Source of the DNA: Megamonas hypermegale
GTDB lineage: Bacteria > Bacillota > Negativicutes > Selenomonadales > Selenomonadaceae
Assembly (NCBI GenBank): GCA_002314325.1
Contig: DCFC01000043.1
Span: forward strand, 31,710 to 77,164
DNA: 45,455 nt
Direction of reading: 5' to 3'
Positions 1-9,136 of the stretch are shown here, piece after piece; the stretch's first letter is position 1; every line of letters starts with the position of its first letter. The notes under the pieces are model-generated. The model did not search any database. It was not told the origin of the DNA and was given only the letters and a program-made list of their open reading frames with translations. The position numbers and the translations under genes were made by a program.

Positions 1-47
1 AATATAAAGTATTATACTGCTTAAAAAAATTAATTAGCATAATAAGT
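1..47 (+). repeat. Palindromic intergenic element, copy A (right half only)
   Basis: This is the right half of the roughly 130-bp element found six more times in the window. It begins inside the right arm of the central hairpin (1-21) and ends with the right terminal repeat (about 33-47, here with one change, AGCATAA instead of AGCACAA). The left half lies outside the window. The orientation matches all the other copies. Confidence 0.85.
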
Positions 48-105
48 TAAGTGTTATTTAGTTTTGCAGTAATATCTATAAAAAGTATAAAGAGGAACGT
101 TTTGT

Positions 106-876
106 ATGATAATCAGATTTTTTGAACGGATAGGCAGTTACGTCATAAACTGCATGGAAACATTGGGGCAGTTTACTATTCTCGTAGGCAATACGGTAAT
201 GCAGCTTCGGTACATGCCGCGCATACGCCATGTTTTTCAGCAGATGTCGCATTTGGGCGTGGATACGCTGCCGATAATTGCGCTTACCATGCTATTTACG
301 GGAATGGTACTGACGCTGCAGACGGCGACGGAATTTATCCGTCTCGGCGCTCAGTCGACGGTCGGCGGTATCGTCACGATTGCTGTGGGGCGCGAGCTCG
401 GTCCGGTGCTGGCCGGTGTCGTTACGGCAGGGCGCGTGGGCGCGGCTATCACGGCGGAAATAAGTACCATGAAAGTAACGGAGCAGATTGACGCTTTAAA
501 GGTGATGGCGACAAATCCGGTGGGGTATTTGGTTGTGCCGCGTCTTATTGCCTGTATGCTGATGCTGCCGCTGCTCGTCGTGTTTGGCGATGTAATCGGC
601 TCGATAGGCGGCTGGATGGTGGCGAATTATTACGATATAGACATCTACATGTACATCAATTCCATTGATACTTTCGTAGAACCGCACGATGTCGTGGGTG
701 GTCTGATAAAAGCCGTCGTGTTCGGCGCAATTATCGCCATTGTCGGCTGTTATTACGGTTTGAATGCGCAAAATGGAGCTGAAGGCGTAGGCAAGGCGAC
801 GACCCGTTCGGTGGTCGTATCCATTATTGTGATATTTTTCAGCAACTGCTTATTGTCCATGGTGCTTTATCGGTGA
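106..876 (+). CDS. mlaE: MlaE-family phospholipid ABC transporter permease
   Basis: A 256-aa polytopic inner-membrane protein of the MlaE/YrbE permease family. It is the membrane part of an MCE-type ABC transporter that moves phospholipids between inner and outer membrane. The hallmark central segment with the conserved glutamates (VGRELGPVLAGVV, then GRVGAAITAEI) is at about residues 94-120, with hydrophobic helices on either side. The length is normal for the family. The ATG at 106 follows an AAAGAGGAA ribosome site. The ATPase gene starts 9 bp after the stop and mlaD follows, so the three form an operon. No MlaB (STAS) or MlaC (periplasmic carrier) gene is nearby, which fits an MlaEFD-only system. 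Confidence 0.95.
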   Translation: MIIRFFERIGSYVINCMETLGQFTILVGNTVMQLRYMPRIRHVFQQMSHLGVDTLPIIALTMLFTGMVLTLQTATEFIRLGAQSTVGGIVTIAVGRELGPVLAGVVTAGRVGAAITAEISTMKVTEQIDALKVMATNPVGYLVVPRLIACMLMLPLLVVFGDVIGSIGGWMVANYYDIDIYMYINSIDTFVEPHDVVGGLIKAVVFGAIIAIVGCYYGLNAQNGAEGVGKATTRSVVVSIIVIFFSNCLLSMVLYR

Positions 877-885
877 GGTGGTATA

Positions 886-1623
886 ATGATAAAAGTAGTT
901 AATCTACATAAATATTTTAAGGGCAGGCACGTGCTGAAAGATATCAATTTCACGGTGCATAAAGGAGAAACGCTCGTTATTATCGGCGGCAGCGGTTCGG
1001 GCAAATCGACACTGCTGAAACTTTTAATCGGGCTTTTGCGGCCGGAGAAAGGCAGTATTTTTATCAAAGACCAGGAAATTTCCGCTATGAATGAAATGCA
1101 GCTCGATAAAGTGCGTCTGAAAATGGGCATGGTTTTCCAGTATTCGGCGCTGTTCGACTCCATGAGCGTCGGCGACAATGTCGGCTTCGGTCTTAGGGAG
1201 CACAGTAAAATGCGCAAGGAACAGATTAAGCAGATTGTGGAGGAAAAATTAAAGCTGGTTGGTCTGGAAGGATTTTCCGACTTCATGCCGAATGAACTTT
1301 CTGGCGGTATGAAAAAAAGAGTAAGCCTTGCCAGGGCGATTGCTTTTGAACCGGAAATTCTGCTTTACGACGAGCCGAGTTCCGGTCTTGACCCGGTAAC
1401 TTCTGCCAAGATAGACGATTTGATAGTGCAGATGCAGAAGCTTCTGGGCGTTACCTCGATTGTGGTAACGCATGATATGAAAAGCGCTTTTTATATAGCA
1501 GACAGAATAGCTATGCTGTACAACGGTGAGATGATTGCCATCGGCACACCGGAGGAGATAAAAAAATCAACAGACAGCAGAGTTGTGGAATTTATAAATG
1601 TCAGCAAGGAAAGGAAGAGGTGA
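886..1623 (+). CDS. mlaF: MlaF-family phospholipid ABC transporter ATPase
   Basis: A 245-aa cytoplasmic ATPase that powers the MlaE permease. The Walker A motif GGSGSGKST is at residues 34-42, the Q-loop lies in MVFQYSAL, the ABC signature is LSGGMKKR, and the Walker B is ILLYDEPSSGLDP followed by an H-loop in VTHDM. The ATG at 886 follows GGTGGTATA closely after the mlaE stop. The stop codon lies 4 bp before the preferred mlaD start, so translation is probably coupled. Families of similar sequence include other MCE-associated ATPases; the neighbours settle the assignment. Confidence 0.95.
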   Translation: MIKVVNLHKYFKGRHVLKDINFTVHKGETLVIIGGSGSGKSTLLKLLIGLLRPEKGSIFIKDQEISAMNEMQLDKVRLKMGMVFQYSALFDSMSVGDNVGFGLREHSKMRKEQIKQIVEEKLKLVGLEGFSDFMPNELSGGMKKRVSLARAIAFEPEILLYDEPSSGLDPVTSAKIDDLIVQMQKLLGVTSIVVTHDMKSAFYIADRIAMLYNGEMIAIGTPEEIKKSTDSRVVEFINVSKERKR

Positions 1624-1627
1624 GGAG

Positions 1628-2908
1628 ATGTCAAATGAGGCAAAAGTAGGTATTTTTACTGTTATCGGTCTGGTTTTACTGACTGCTATCGTGCTTTATC
1701 TGAGCGGGTTCAATCCGGCGGAGGAAGATGATTACAGTTTTGATATTACTTTTAATCAGGTAACGGGACTTAAACCGGGTGCGGGAGTAAGTTACGCCGG
1801 AATTGCCGTGGGCAGAGTCCAAGCGATTGAAGCTTATAAAGATAAAGCGAAAGTCACTGTAGAGATAAGGGGCGGCACGCAGATAGCGAAGGATTCATTA
1901 TTTACGATAAACAGCGACGGTCTGATGGGAGAAAAATTCATCAGCATAATGCCGCCGCAACATCCGTCCGGTGTTTATCTGGCGGGCGGCGAGTCTGTGC
2001 AGGGCGTAGATGAAAAAGGTCTTGACTACCTGCTGGCGCAGGCGGGAACTACGCTGGTGGATGTGCAGGAGCTCATAAAATCGATGAATACGATACTGGG
2101 TAATAAGAATGTGCAGAATTCTTTAATACAGACGGCAGTCAATTTAAATGAACTGACCGGTAATATGAATGAATTGATGCGCGTCATGTCCAATCTTGCC
2201 GTTAATAACCAACAGGATATAGATAAAATGATAAAAAATCTGTCGGCGATGACGGCGAGCATGGCAAGTGCCGCAGACGAAATCGACAGCATGCTGAATG
2301 ATTTTTCCGGCGACGGGCAGACGGCGGAGAATATGAAGACGGCTATAGCCAATCTGGCGGCTACGAGCCAGAGCATTCAGAAGATGGCCGCCAATATGGA
2401 ACCGGTTATTGCCGACCCGGCCACGGCGCAGAAACTGCAAAATATAATCGACAATGCCAGCAATATTTCCACGCGGGCTGATACGATGATGAATAAGGTT
2501 TCCAATATCAAAGTGAAAACCGGCGTGGATGCTCTCTACAGCGGCGGCGAGTCCGATTGGGCAGTCAATGCTGATGTGAGAGTTTACAGCAATCCGAACT
2601 CTTTTCTGCTCATCGGTGCCGATGATATCGGCGGCGATGACAGCGGGACGAACCTGCAGGTGGGTACTGGCAACGGCACAGTCACCGGCAGAGGCGGGCT
2701 GATTGACGATAAAGTGGGTGTAGGTATTGATTTCAAAACGAGTGATAAGACGCAGTTTTCCGTTGATGCCTATGACCCGGACGATTTGCGCGTGAAATTG
2801 CGCGGCCAGTATGAACTGGCGGATGATACCTATCTGATAGGTCAGATAAAAGATGTGAATGATTCAGATGACAGAGCCGCTTATTTGGGCTTAAGACAGG
2901 AATTTTAA
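1628..2908 (+). CDS. mlaD: MlaD-like MCE protein with long helical region and C-terminal beta-rich domain
   Basis: A 426-aa MCE protein, the lipid-channel subunit of the MlaEFD transporter. An N-terminal membrane anchor (residues 7-26) is followed by one MCE domain (about 36-115, with the GLKPGAGVSYAGIAVGRV hallmark), a long helical stretch rich in Asn, Met and Ala (about 130-300), and a C-terminal domain of alternating polar/hydrophobic strands ending in Phe (about 300-426). Classical MlaD of proteobacteria is about 180 aa, so the extra 240 residues are notable. The C-terminal part looks like a small outer-membrane beta-barrel, which would let one protein span the periplasm. The ATG at 1628 is preferred over an upstream in-frame ATG at 1598 because GAAGAGGTGAGG sits just before it and it does not overlap mlaF. 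Confidence 0.9.
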   Translation: MSNEAKVGIFTVIGLVLLTAIVLYLSGFNPAEEDDYSFDITFNQVTGLKPGAGVSYAGIAVGRVQAIEAYKDKAKVTVEIRGGTQIAKDSLFTINSDGLMGEKFISIMPPQHPSGVYLAGGESVQGVDEKGLDYLLAQAGTTLVDVQELIKSMNTILGNKNVQNSLIQTAVNLNELTGNMNELMRVMSNLAVNNQQDIDKMIKNLSAMTASMASAADEIDSMLNDFSGDGQTAENMKTAIANLAATSQSIQKMAANMEPVIADPATAQKLQNIIDNASNISTRADTMMNKVSNIKVKTGVDALYSGGESDWAVNADVRVYSNPNSFLLIGADDIGGDDSGTNLQVGTGNGTVTGRGGLIDDKVGVGIDFKTSDKTQFSVDAYDPDDLRVKLRGQYELADDTYLIGQIKDVNDSDDRAAYLGLRQEF

Positions 2909-2920
2909 TTTGGGAGTGAT

Positions 2921-4258
2921 ATGAAAATGAGTAGAAAATCTTTAAATAAAACAATAACGGCAGTATTATTAAGCGGTTCTTTATTTTTTATGGGAACGGG
3001 CGCAGTAAGCGCTGAGGAAGTAGTCGATTTGACACTGGACAACAGCGTGCAGATGGCGCTGGAAAACAACCGCACGATAAAACAGTCTTACTATGATACG
3101 GATGCGGCGCGCTGGGCACTGAAGGAAGCCAAAGGACAGAAGGGGCTTACTATCAGCTGGCAGGGCAGCGCAGCTTCGTTGAACGGTTCATATTATAATC
3201 AGCTAAACAGAGATGAATCATACGGCAACGTATTGGAAGCAGCTATTCCGCTTTATACGGGCGGTCAGCTGGAAAATAATATCAAAGCTAATGAAATCGG
3301 CGTTGATATCAGTGATTTAAATCTGGAAAATACGAAACAGCAGATTAAGTTCGATACGACGGAAGGCTATTACAATATACTGCAGGCGCGCAATCTGGTG
3401 GGCGTAAATGAAGAAACGGTAAGCCAGCTGCAGGAACACTTGAATGTAGTAAGCGCCAGATATGCAGCCGGTACGGTAGCTAAATCGGACGTACTGCGTT
3501 CCCAGACGGAACTTGCCGACGCGCAGCAGAATTTAGTCAATGCGGAAAATAATTACGATTTGTCGATGTCTTCATTAAATAATATCATCGGTCTGCCTAT
3601 TCAGACGAAGCTGAATATCAAGGATGAACTGAGATATACGAAATACGACCTGAACTTTGATGAATGCGTGGATACGGCGATGGCGAACCGTCCGGACGGC
3701 GTGGCTGCCATCAAAGCTGTAGAACAGGCACAGGCAATGGTAGATGCGGCGAAAGCCGGCAACCTGCCGCAGGTGGAAGCGTATACAAGTTATACGATCG
3801 ACGGTAATGATGCCTTTAAAGATGATGCAGCAGAACAGGCGCAGGTCGGCATCAGAGCCAACTGGAATATTTTCGACAACAATGTGACGAAAGCACAGGT
3901 TAGACAGGCGGAAGCTGCTCTGTATAAAGCACAGGAACAGGCGCAGTACGTGCGCGAAGGCATTCAGCTGGAAGTTCATCAGGCGTATCTGAGTCTTTTG
4001 GCTGCTGAAAAGAATATAAAGACGACAAGCGTAGCTGTAAATCAGGCAACGGAAGATTATCAGATTGCGCAGGTTCGCTACAGTGCAGGTGTGGGTACGA
4101 ATATTGACGTAATGGACGCAAGCGTGGCGCTCACGACAGCGAGAACGAACTACGTACAGGCGCTCTACGATTACAATGTAAGCAAAGCGCAGCTCGACAA
4201 AGCAATGGGGATGCCGGTTGATTTGGATGTTCAGGCTGTAGCAGCGAAAACATATTAA
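2921..4258 (+). CDS. TolC-family outer-membrane efflux protein
   Basis: A 445-aa protein of the TolC/outer-membrane efflux family. A signal peptide ends at about residue 31 (motif VSA before EEVVDL). The rest has the two-fold repeated pattern of the family: long amphipathic helices, the LAxxNN-like start (MALENNRTIKQ) and GxVxxxDVLRSQTELADAQQNLVNA-type segments in each half. It would form the outer-membrane channel and periplasmic tunnel of an export system. It lies 12 bp behind mlaD with its own GGGAG ribosome site, so it is probably in the mla operon. No inner-membrane pump or adaptor gene is adjacent, so the partner is unknown. The stop codon is contained in the left target duplication of repeat copy B. 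Confidence 0.92.
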   Translation: MKMSRKSLNKTITAVLLSGSLFFMGTGAVSAEEVVDLTLDNSVQMALENNRTIKQSYYDTDAARWALKEAKGQKGLTISWQGSAASLNGSYYNQLNRDESYGNVLEAAIPLYTGGQLENNIKANEIGVDISDLNLENTKQQIKFDTTEGYYNILQARNLVGVNEETVSQLQEHLNVVSARYAAGTVAKSDVLRSQTELADAQQNLVNAENNYDLSMSSLNNIIGLPIQTKLNIKDELRYTKYDLNFDECVDTAMANRPDGVAAIKAVEQAQAMVDAAKAGNLPQVEAYTSYTIDGNDAFKDDAAEQAQVGIRANWNIFDNNVTKAQVRQAEAALYKAQEQAQYVREGIQLEVHQAYLSLLAAEKNIKTTSVAVNQATEDYQIAQVRYSAGVGTNIDVMDASVALTTARTNYVQALYDYNVSKAQLDKAMGMPVDLDVQAVAAKTY

Positions 4259-4260
4259 TA

Positions 4261-4389
4261 ACCTGTTGTGCTAGTAAAACATTTAGCCTATAACCAGCGG
4301 TATAATACTTTATATTCGCTGCCTGCTGTCACTTAACCTCACTAAATATAAAGTATTATACTGCTTTCGGAAATCAACTAGCACAATAG
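4261..4389 (+). repeat. Palindromic intergenic element, copy B
   Basis: A 129-bp element between the tolC-like gene and tamB. The terminal inverted repeats are ACCTGTTGTGCTAGT at the left and ACTAGCACAATAG at the right. The internal arms 4296-4316 and 4345-4365 pair, with one G-T position, around a loop containing CACTTAACCTCACT. The 9-bp direct repeat ATATTAATA flanks it at 4252-4260 and 4390-4398. The left copy of that repeat contains the TAA stop of the upstream gene. Confidence 0.92.
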
Positions 4390-4446
4390 ATATTAATATT
4401 TTCTAAGTAGGAAATTCATGGTATACTAAACAATAGAATAAATTAA

Positions 4447-4479
4447 AAACGGGAACAGGAAAATCGTTCCCGTTTATTA
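4447..4479 (+). terminator. Hairpin, possible terminator before tamB
   Basis: The 10-bp perfect stem AAACGGGAAC / GTTCCCGTTT has a 9-base loop. The T-run after it is short and interrupted (GTTTATTAATAT), so termination may be weak. It lies 46 bp upstream of tamB, behind a possible -10 box (TATACT, 4422-4427), and could act as an attenuator as well as a terminator. Confidence 0.5.
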
Positions 4480-4521
4480 ATATAACGGCAAAATAAGACC
4501 GGCTTAGGAGCGTGAGGATTT

Positions 4522-7500
4522 ATGAAACGAAAACCCGTAATAATTTTTGGCATTTGTATAGCAGTCGTACTCTGTTTGGCGACGGCAGCTTTTTTTATCA
4601 TAAATTCTCCGCAGTTTAAACAGCATACGGCGCAGCTTGTGGCTCAGCAGGTGCAGTCGGTGCTGAAAAACAAAGTAAATATGGGGACGGTTGAAGTAGT
4701 ATCGATAAATTCCGCCGCAGTGGATGATATTGAAATTTACGATAAACAGGATGAACTTATAGCGAAAGCGGACAGAGTGACCGTTACGATTAATCTGTGG
4801 GATATTATAACGCGTTCGCCGCTGGCTGGAATAAGCGATGTTGATGTAAAAAGCCCGCAGCTGTTTCTGGAGCAGCGCAGCGACGGCAAATGGAACGTAG
4901 AGGATTTAATCGATACAGAGTCGACTGAGCCTGTTGATTTTCAGGGAGATGTAACTGTTACGGACGGGCAGGCTACAGTGCGTCTGGCAGGAAAGCAGCT
5001 AAGTGCGGAAAATATAAATCTGACGGCGGACTGCGCTGATTTGACAGCGATAGAAATAGACGGTTCATTGAGGCATAACGATGCCAACGTTAAAATCAGC
5101 GGTACGCTCGGCAGCAGTGAAAACACCGATTTGGAAATAGTGGCGGAAAATCTGGATATCATGAATTATCTGCCGTTCATACCGGAAGAACAGCTCGGCA
5201 ATATCAATATTAAGAGCGGTTTTATACCGAAAGCCGATATTCATGTCGTATCGGATTTTAAAGGCGGTTATGCCTTAAACGGTTCGGTCAACTTCCGAAA
5301 CGGCGCCTGTGAGATTTTGAACCAGGATATTGAGAACATCATGGGTTTAATTCTGATTGACAGAGAGGACCTGCAGCTTTTCGTCCGCGGCGAAGCCAAG
5401 CAGCAAGTCGTATCCGTACATGGCAAAGTGCTAGATTACATGACGGAGCCGGAGCTTCGTCTGATTGCGGAAAGCAAGGCATTTAATCCGGCACTGTTTA
5501 TAGAAAATTCGCCGTTTGACGGAAATGTATCGCTGATTGCGGCGGCCTACGGCAAGATGGACGAGTTGAAAGTCGGAGCCGAGCTTAAAGCCGATACGGC
5601 GACGGTGTACGGCATGGAGGTTAAAAATCTCGATGTCAGCGCCCGTTATGCGCAAAATCAGATTTTCGTCGATGATTTAAGAGCCGATGTGCTGGGCGGC
5701 TGGCTATGGGCTTCCGGTCAATGCGATTTGGACGATTTTGTCTATAAGGGGTCGTTCCGCACGAGTAATATAGATTTGGCAATGCTTCAGGCTTATTTGC
5801 CCGATGTGACGGGCCGTGCCGCGATGCGGGGCGATTTCAAAGGCCAGGGGCTTGATTTTGCAGGGCTTAATTTAAGCGGACGGCTGGAAGTGAATGACGG
5901 CAGTTATCAGATGATACCGGTGCAGCAGGTGCAGGCTTCTTTTTATAAAGAGGGTGACAATCTGCAGGTTGATGCTTTGACGGCTTCATTTGCCAATGGC
6001 GGCAGACTGGCGGCGAAAGGCGGTTTGATAAAAGATGAAATAACGGCCGATTTTTACGCTTCCGGTATTGATTTGTCCTTGGTGCAGAATTTTACGGGGC
6101 AGCTTGACTTGAGCGGGACGGCTAATTTCAGCGGCCGCCTGCACGGCAACACGGATAATCCTGTCTTGAAGATAGATTTAATGGCGCAGGACGGAGCAGT
6201 TTTCAAGCAGCCGTTTGATTCGCTGCTCGTTTCAGCTATCGGCAATCTGGACGGAATGCGCGTGGATACATGCCAGTTTATCAACAAAGGCGAAGTTACG
6301 CACGAAGCGACGGGACTTTTGGGCTTTAAGGGCAAGAAATTCATAGACATAACCGTTACGACGAATAAAGCGCGCATGGAAAATCTAATTGCGGCCGTTA
6401 TGCCGGATTTAAAACTGACTGGTAATGTGGACAATAAACTGCATTTGACCGGTTCGCTGGAAGATATCAAAGCGGAAGGCAGTCTGCATTTTTATGAAGG
6501 CAGTATAAACGGCATATTGCTTACGGAAGTGAACGGCGCGTATGAATACGTAAACGGCGATACGCATTTGAAAAACTTCGTAATTGTTTCGCCGTTCTTA
6601 AAGGCCAATCTTGACGGTACGATAAGCAAAGACCAGGAACTTAATTTTAAATTTAAAGCCGATGAAATACTGATTGACAAACTGCAGGTCGATTTGCCGT
6701 ATCCGGCGCAGGGAAAGGCAAGCTTTGACGGTACGCTGAGCGGCAAAGTCGGCGGACTGAATTTTGACGGCATACTCACGGCCGACGATATTATTCTGAA
6801 CGGTGAACAGATAGATGACGTATACGGCCGTTTAAAACTGGCAAACAGGATTTTGAGTCTGGAAAAATTCGCCTTTAAGCAAAACGGCGGCGAATATGAT
6901 TTTGACGGACAGATAAATTTAAATACGAAACAGGTGCAGGGCAGAGCCGATATTGTTCAGGCGGATATCAACGCGGCGATGGCAATGGCCAACCTGAAGA
7001 ACAATCTGCTCAACGGCAAGTTCAACGGACGGGCAGATTTATCCGGCACGTATGAAAATCCGCATGTCGACCTGAAAGGCAGTATGCCGGAAGGAAAACT
7101 GAAGGATTATCCGCTCAACAATATAGAAATAGATGCTCAGCTGGAAAACAGCATAATAAAAATAAAACGCTTCTACGGCGAGCAGGGTGCAGGAAAAGTC
7201 GCCGCTATAGGCAGCGTGGATTTGACAGGCGGCAGTCTGGACGGACGAATTTCCGCCAGCAATATGGATATAAATCTGTTAACGCATCTGTGCGATTTGA
7301 ATGTAACCGTAAACGGCGTGATGAATACCGATATACAACTGGCGGGAACGCTTGCTTCGCCGACGGCGGACGTGGCGATTTCTGTACAGGGCGACGGTTC
7401 GCAGTTCGATACGGCATATTTAATGGCTAACTTACGGGATGATATAATCTATATCAATCAGGCTACAGCGAAAAAAGGCGAATGTGCACTGAAAGCCGAA

Positions 7501-8838
7501 GGTTCCATTCCGCTGGCAGCGCTTGATACGACAAAACGTGACGAAGACAGTATGCGCGACAGTATGGATTTAAGAGTGTATCTGGAAAATACCGATTTGA
7601 ATATTCTGCCGTCGCTGACGCCGTATGTAGAATGGTCGATGGGTAATGTGCAGGGAAATCTGTCCATTAAGGGTACAGTGGCAAATCCTGATTTTCAGGG
7701 CAATATTTCCACGAAGGACAGCGCGATAAAATTTGCCTTCATAGACAGTCCATTGCAAAATATAAATATGGATATCGACTTTAACCGCAATCTGATGACA
7801 GTGAAACAATTTGACGGCGTGATGGGCAATGGCTCATATACGATGACCGGTATGGCGAATATAAGCGGCAACGGTATTACGAATTATAACTTTAATCTCG
7901 ATTTGAATCATCTTGATGTAGTGTCTGATTTTTATACGGGCCCGTTGAACGGCAGTCTGCAGCTCAATGAAACGACAATCTTCGGCGGACGCAGAACAAT
8001 ACCGAAGCTGACGGCAAATCTTGATTTTAACAATATTACCCTGTCCACTCCGCCGTTGCCGGAAACGTCCGATTCGCCGCTGCCGCTGATGGCGCTGGAT
8101 ATAAATGTGAATGTAGGCGACAATGTACATGCGTATGACCCGCTGTTATACGATTTATATATAGAAGGCGCATTCAGCATAAAGGGAACGACGCGTCATC
8201 CGGATTCCTCCGGTTCACTGCATGCGCGCAACGGTACAATCAACGTATTAAAGACTATCTTCAAAATCAATGAAGGCAATGTCGTATTCAATCAGGTTGA
8301 TTCATTTTTCCCTAGTGTTGAATTTTTGGCCACGACGAGACTCGACAGAACGGTCGTATTTGTTACGGTAAGCGGTGCAGTAGATAAAAATCTGACGACG
8401 CGCCTGCGCTCCGACCCGCAGATGAGCGAGGCGGAAATATTGAAGCTTCTGGCATTCCGTACCGATTACAGCAACAATTCCGGTGAGATTACGGAAGATG
8501 ATTTAGTGTCGTTTGCTACAGTCGGCTTGCAGATGAGCTTTTTAAATGAATTGGAAGGTACATTGCGCAACGTACTGAACCTGGATGAATTCAGAATTTC
8601 CCGTGATACGCTTTCGGACAGTCAGAAAAGACGGTTTGATACGGATGACGGTGAGGTATATAATATTGAGATAGGTAAATATCTGTCAGATGATGTAATG
8701 CTTAAATATACGAAAGGTATAAATTATGATTTGGACAGAATTGGCCTGCAGTATTATATCAACAGCAATTTGGGCGTAATTACGGAAGTGGAAGACGGCG
8801 GATACAATATAAAAGTGGAAATGCAGTGGAAATTCTAA
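4522..8838 (+). CDS. tamB: TamB-like translocation/assembly or lipid-transport protein (AsmA superfamily)
   Basis: A 1438-aa envelope protein. It has one N-terminal membrane helix (residues 7-28) followed by about 1,400 residues of repetitive beta-strand sequence with recurring patterns of the type G-x-Asp-Phe-x-G-x-Leu and N-G-S. It ends in a TamB (DUF490) domain from about residue 1080, with Phe as the final residue. Such proteins form long hydrophobic grooves bridging the inner and outer membranes. They act in phospholipid transport and in assembly with Omp85 proteins; in proteobacteria the partner is TamA. Here the next gene encodes a BamA-type Omp85 protein and no TamA is present, so BamA may be its partner (inference). 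The ATG at 4522 follows GTGAGGATTT. The length is typical of the family. Confidence 0.92.
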   Translation: MKRKPVIIFGICIAVVLCLATAAFFIINSPQFKQHTAQLVAQQVQSVLKNKVNMGTVEVVSINSAAVDDIEIYDKQDELIAKADRVTVTINLWDIITRSPLAGISDVDVKSPQLFLEQRSDGKWNVEDLIDTESTEPVDFQGDVTVTDGQATVRLAGKQLSAENINLTADCADLTAIEIDGSLRHNDANVKISGTLGSSENTDLEIVAENLDIMNYLPFIPEEQLGNINIKSGFIPKADIHVVSDFKGGYALNGSVNFRNGACEILNQDIENIMGLILIDREDLQLFVRGEAKQQVVSVHGKVLDYMTEPELRLIAESKAFNPALFIENSPFDGNVSLIAAAYGKMDELKVGAELKADTATVYGMEVKNLDVSARYAQNQIFVDDLRADVLGGWLWASGQCDLDDFVYKGSFRTSNIDLAMLQAYLPDVTGRAAMRGDFKGQGLDFAGLNLSGRLEVNDGSYQMIPVQQVQASFYKEGDNLQVDALTASFANGGRLAAKGGLIKDEITADFYASGIDLSLVQNFTGQLDLSGTANFSGRLHGNTDNPVLKIDLMAQDGAVFKQPFDSLLVSAIGNLDGMRVDTCQFINKGEVTHEATGLLGFKGKKFIDITVTTNKARMENLIAAVMPDLKLTGNVDNKLHLTGSLEDIKAEGSLHFYEGSINGILLTEVNGAYEYVNGDTHLKNFVIVSPFLKANLDGTISKDQELNFKFKADEILIDKLQVDLPYPAQGKASFDGTLSGKVGGLNFDGILTADDIILNGEQIDDVYGRLKLANRILSLEKFAFKQNGGEYDFDGQINLNTKQVQGRADIVQADINAAMAMANLKNNLLNGKFNGRADLSGTYENPHVDLKGSMPEGKLKDYPLNNIEIDAQLENSIIKIKRFYGEQGAGKVAAIGSVDLTGGSLDGRISASNMDINLLTHLCDLNVTVNGVMNTDIQLAGTLASPTADVAISVQGDGSQFDTAYLMANLRDDIIYINQATAKKGECALKAEGSIPLAALDTTKRDEDSMRDSMDLRVYLENTDLNILPSLTPYVEWSMGNVQGNLSIKGTVANPDFQGNISTKDSAIKFAFIDSPLQNINMDIDFNRNLMTVKQFDGVMGNGSYTMTGMANISGNGITNYNFNLDLNHLDVVSDFYTGPLNGSLQLNETTIFGGRRTIPKLTANLDFNNITLSTPPLPETSDSPLPLMALDINVNVGDNVHAYDPLLYDLYIEGAFSIKGTTRHPDSSGSLHARNGTINVLKTIFKINEGNVVFNQVDSFFPSVEFLATTRLDRTVVFVTVSGAVDKNLTTRLRSDPQMSEAEILKLLAFRTDYSNNSGEITEDDLVSFATVGLQMSFLNELEGTLRNVLNLDEFRISRDTLSDSQKRRFDTDDGEVYNIEIGKYLSDDVMLKYTKGINYDLDRIGLQYYINSNLGVITEVEDGGYNIKVEMQWKF

Positions 8839-8861
8839 TATATTTTTAATTTTTCTCTGGT

Positions 8862-9046
8862 ACAATACCCAATAGTTTAGAAATAATCTGTTGTGCCAGT
8901 AAAATATTGAGCTGATATCAGCAGTATAATACTTTATATTTGCTCGATGTTGTCACTTAACCTCACTAAATATAAAGTATTATACTGCTTTAAGGATTTA
9001 ACTAGCACAATAAGTTTAGAAATAATCTGTTGGGTATTGTAAAATT
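8862..9046 (+). other. Hairpin arms split by repeat copy C
   Basis: ACAATACCCAA at 8862-8872 and TTGGGTATTGT at 9030-9040 are perfect inverted repeats of 11 bp, followed by AAAATTTTT. Removing repeat copy C and one copy of its flanking duplication would bring them to 18 bases apart and give an ordinary hairpin behind tamB. Copy C therefore appears to have inserted in the loop of an older terminator-like structure. Confidence 0.55.
8886..9015 (+). repeat. Palindromic intergenic element, copy C
   Basis: A 130-bp element between tamB and bamA. The terminal repeats are ATCTGTTGTGCCAGT and ACTAGCACAATAAGT. The internal arms 8920-8940 and 8969-8989 pair perfectly. It is flanked by TTAGAAATA at 8877-8885 and 9016-9024. 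The direct repeat can be extended to 20 bp (8874-8893 and 9013-9032) because the bases beyond the right copy resemble the left end of the element. Confidence 0.92.
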
Positions 9047-9065
9047 TTTGCATATTAGATATGTT

Positions 9066-9094
9066 TTTTGCCGAACTTGTGCTAAAATTACAAT
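9066..9094 (+). promoter_or_regulatory. Possible bamA promoter
   Basis: TTTTGC (9066-9071), a 17-base spacer and TACAAT (9089-9094) lie 43 bp before the bamA start, downstream of the split hairpin and repeat copy C. The -35 box is poor, so this is tentative. Confidence 0.3.
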
Positions 9095-9136
9095 GATACA
9101 CAGATGTAAAGATACCTAATCAAGGAGGTTGTTTTT

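Noticed and set aside
8924..8929. TATAAT in both arms of the repeat element, possibly a promoter carried on the element.
   Set aside because: In the copies examined no acceptable -35 box stands at 16-18 bases on either strand, and the sequence is explained by the hairpin. It cannot be excluded without transcript data.
8951..8976. The loop of the repeat element (CTTAACCTCACTAAAT) resembles the phage T3 promoter core.
   Set aside because: It lacks one base of the core and the initiating GGG. The resemblance recurs only because the loop is conserved, and nothing phage-like is nearby.
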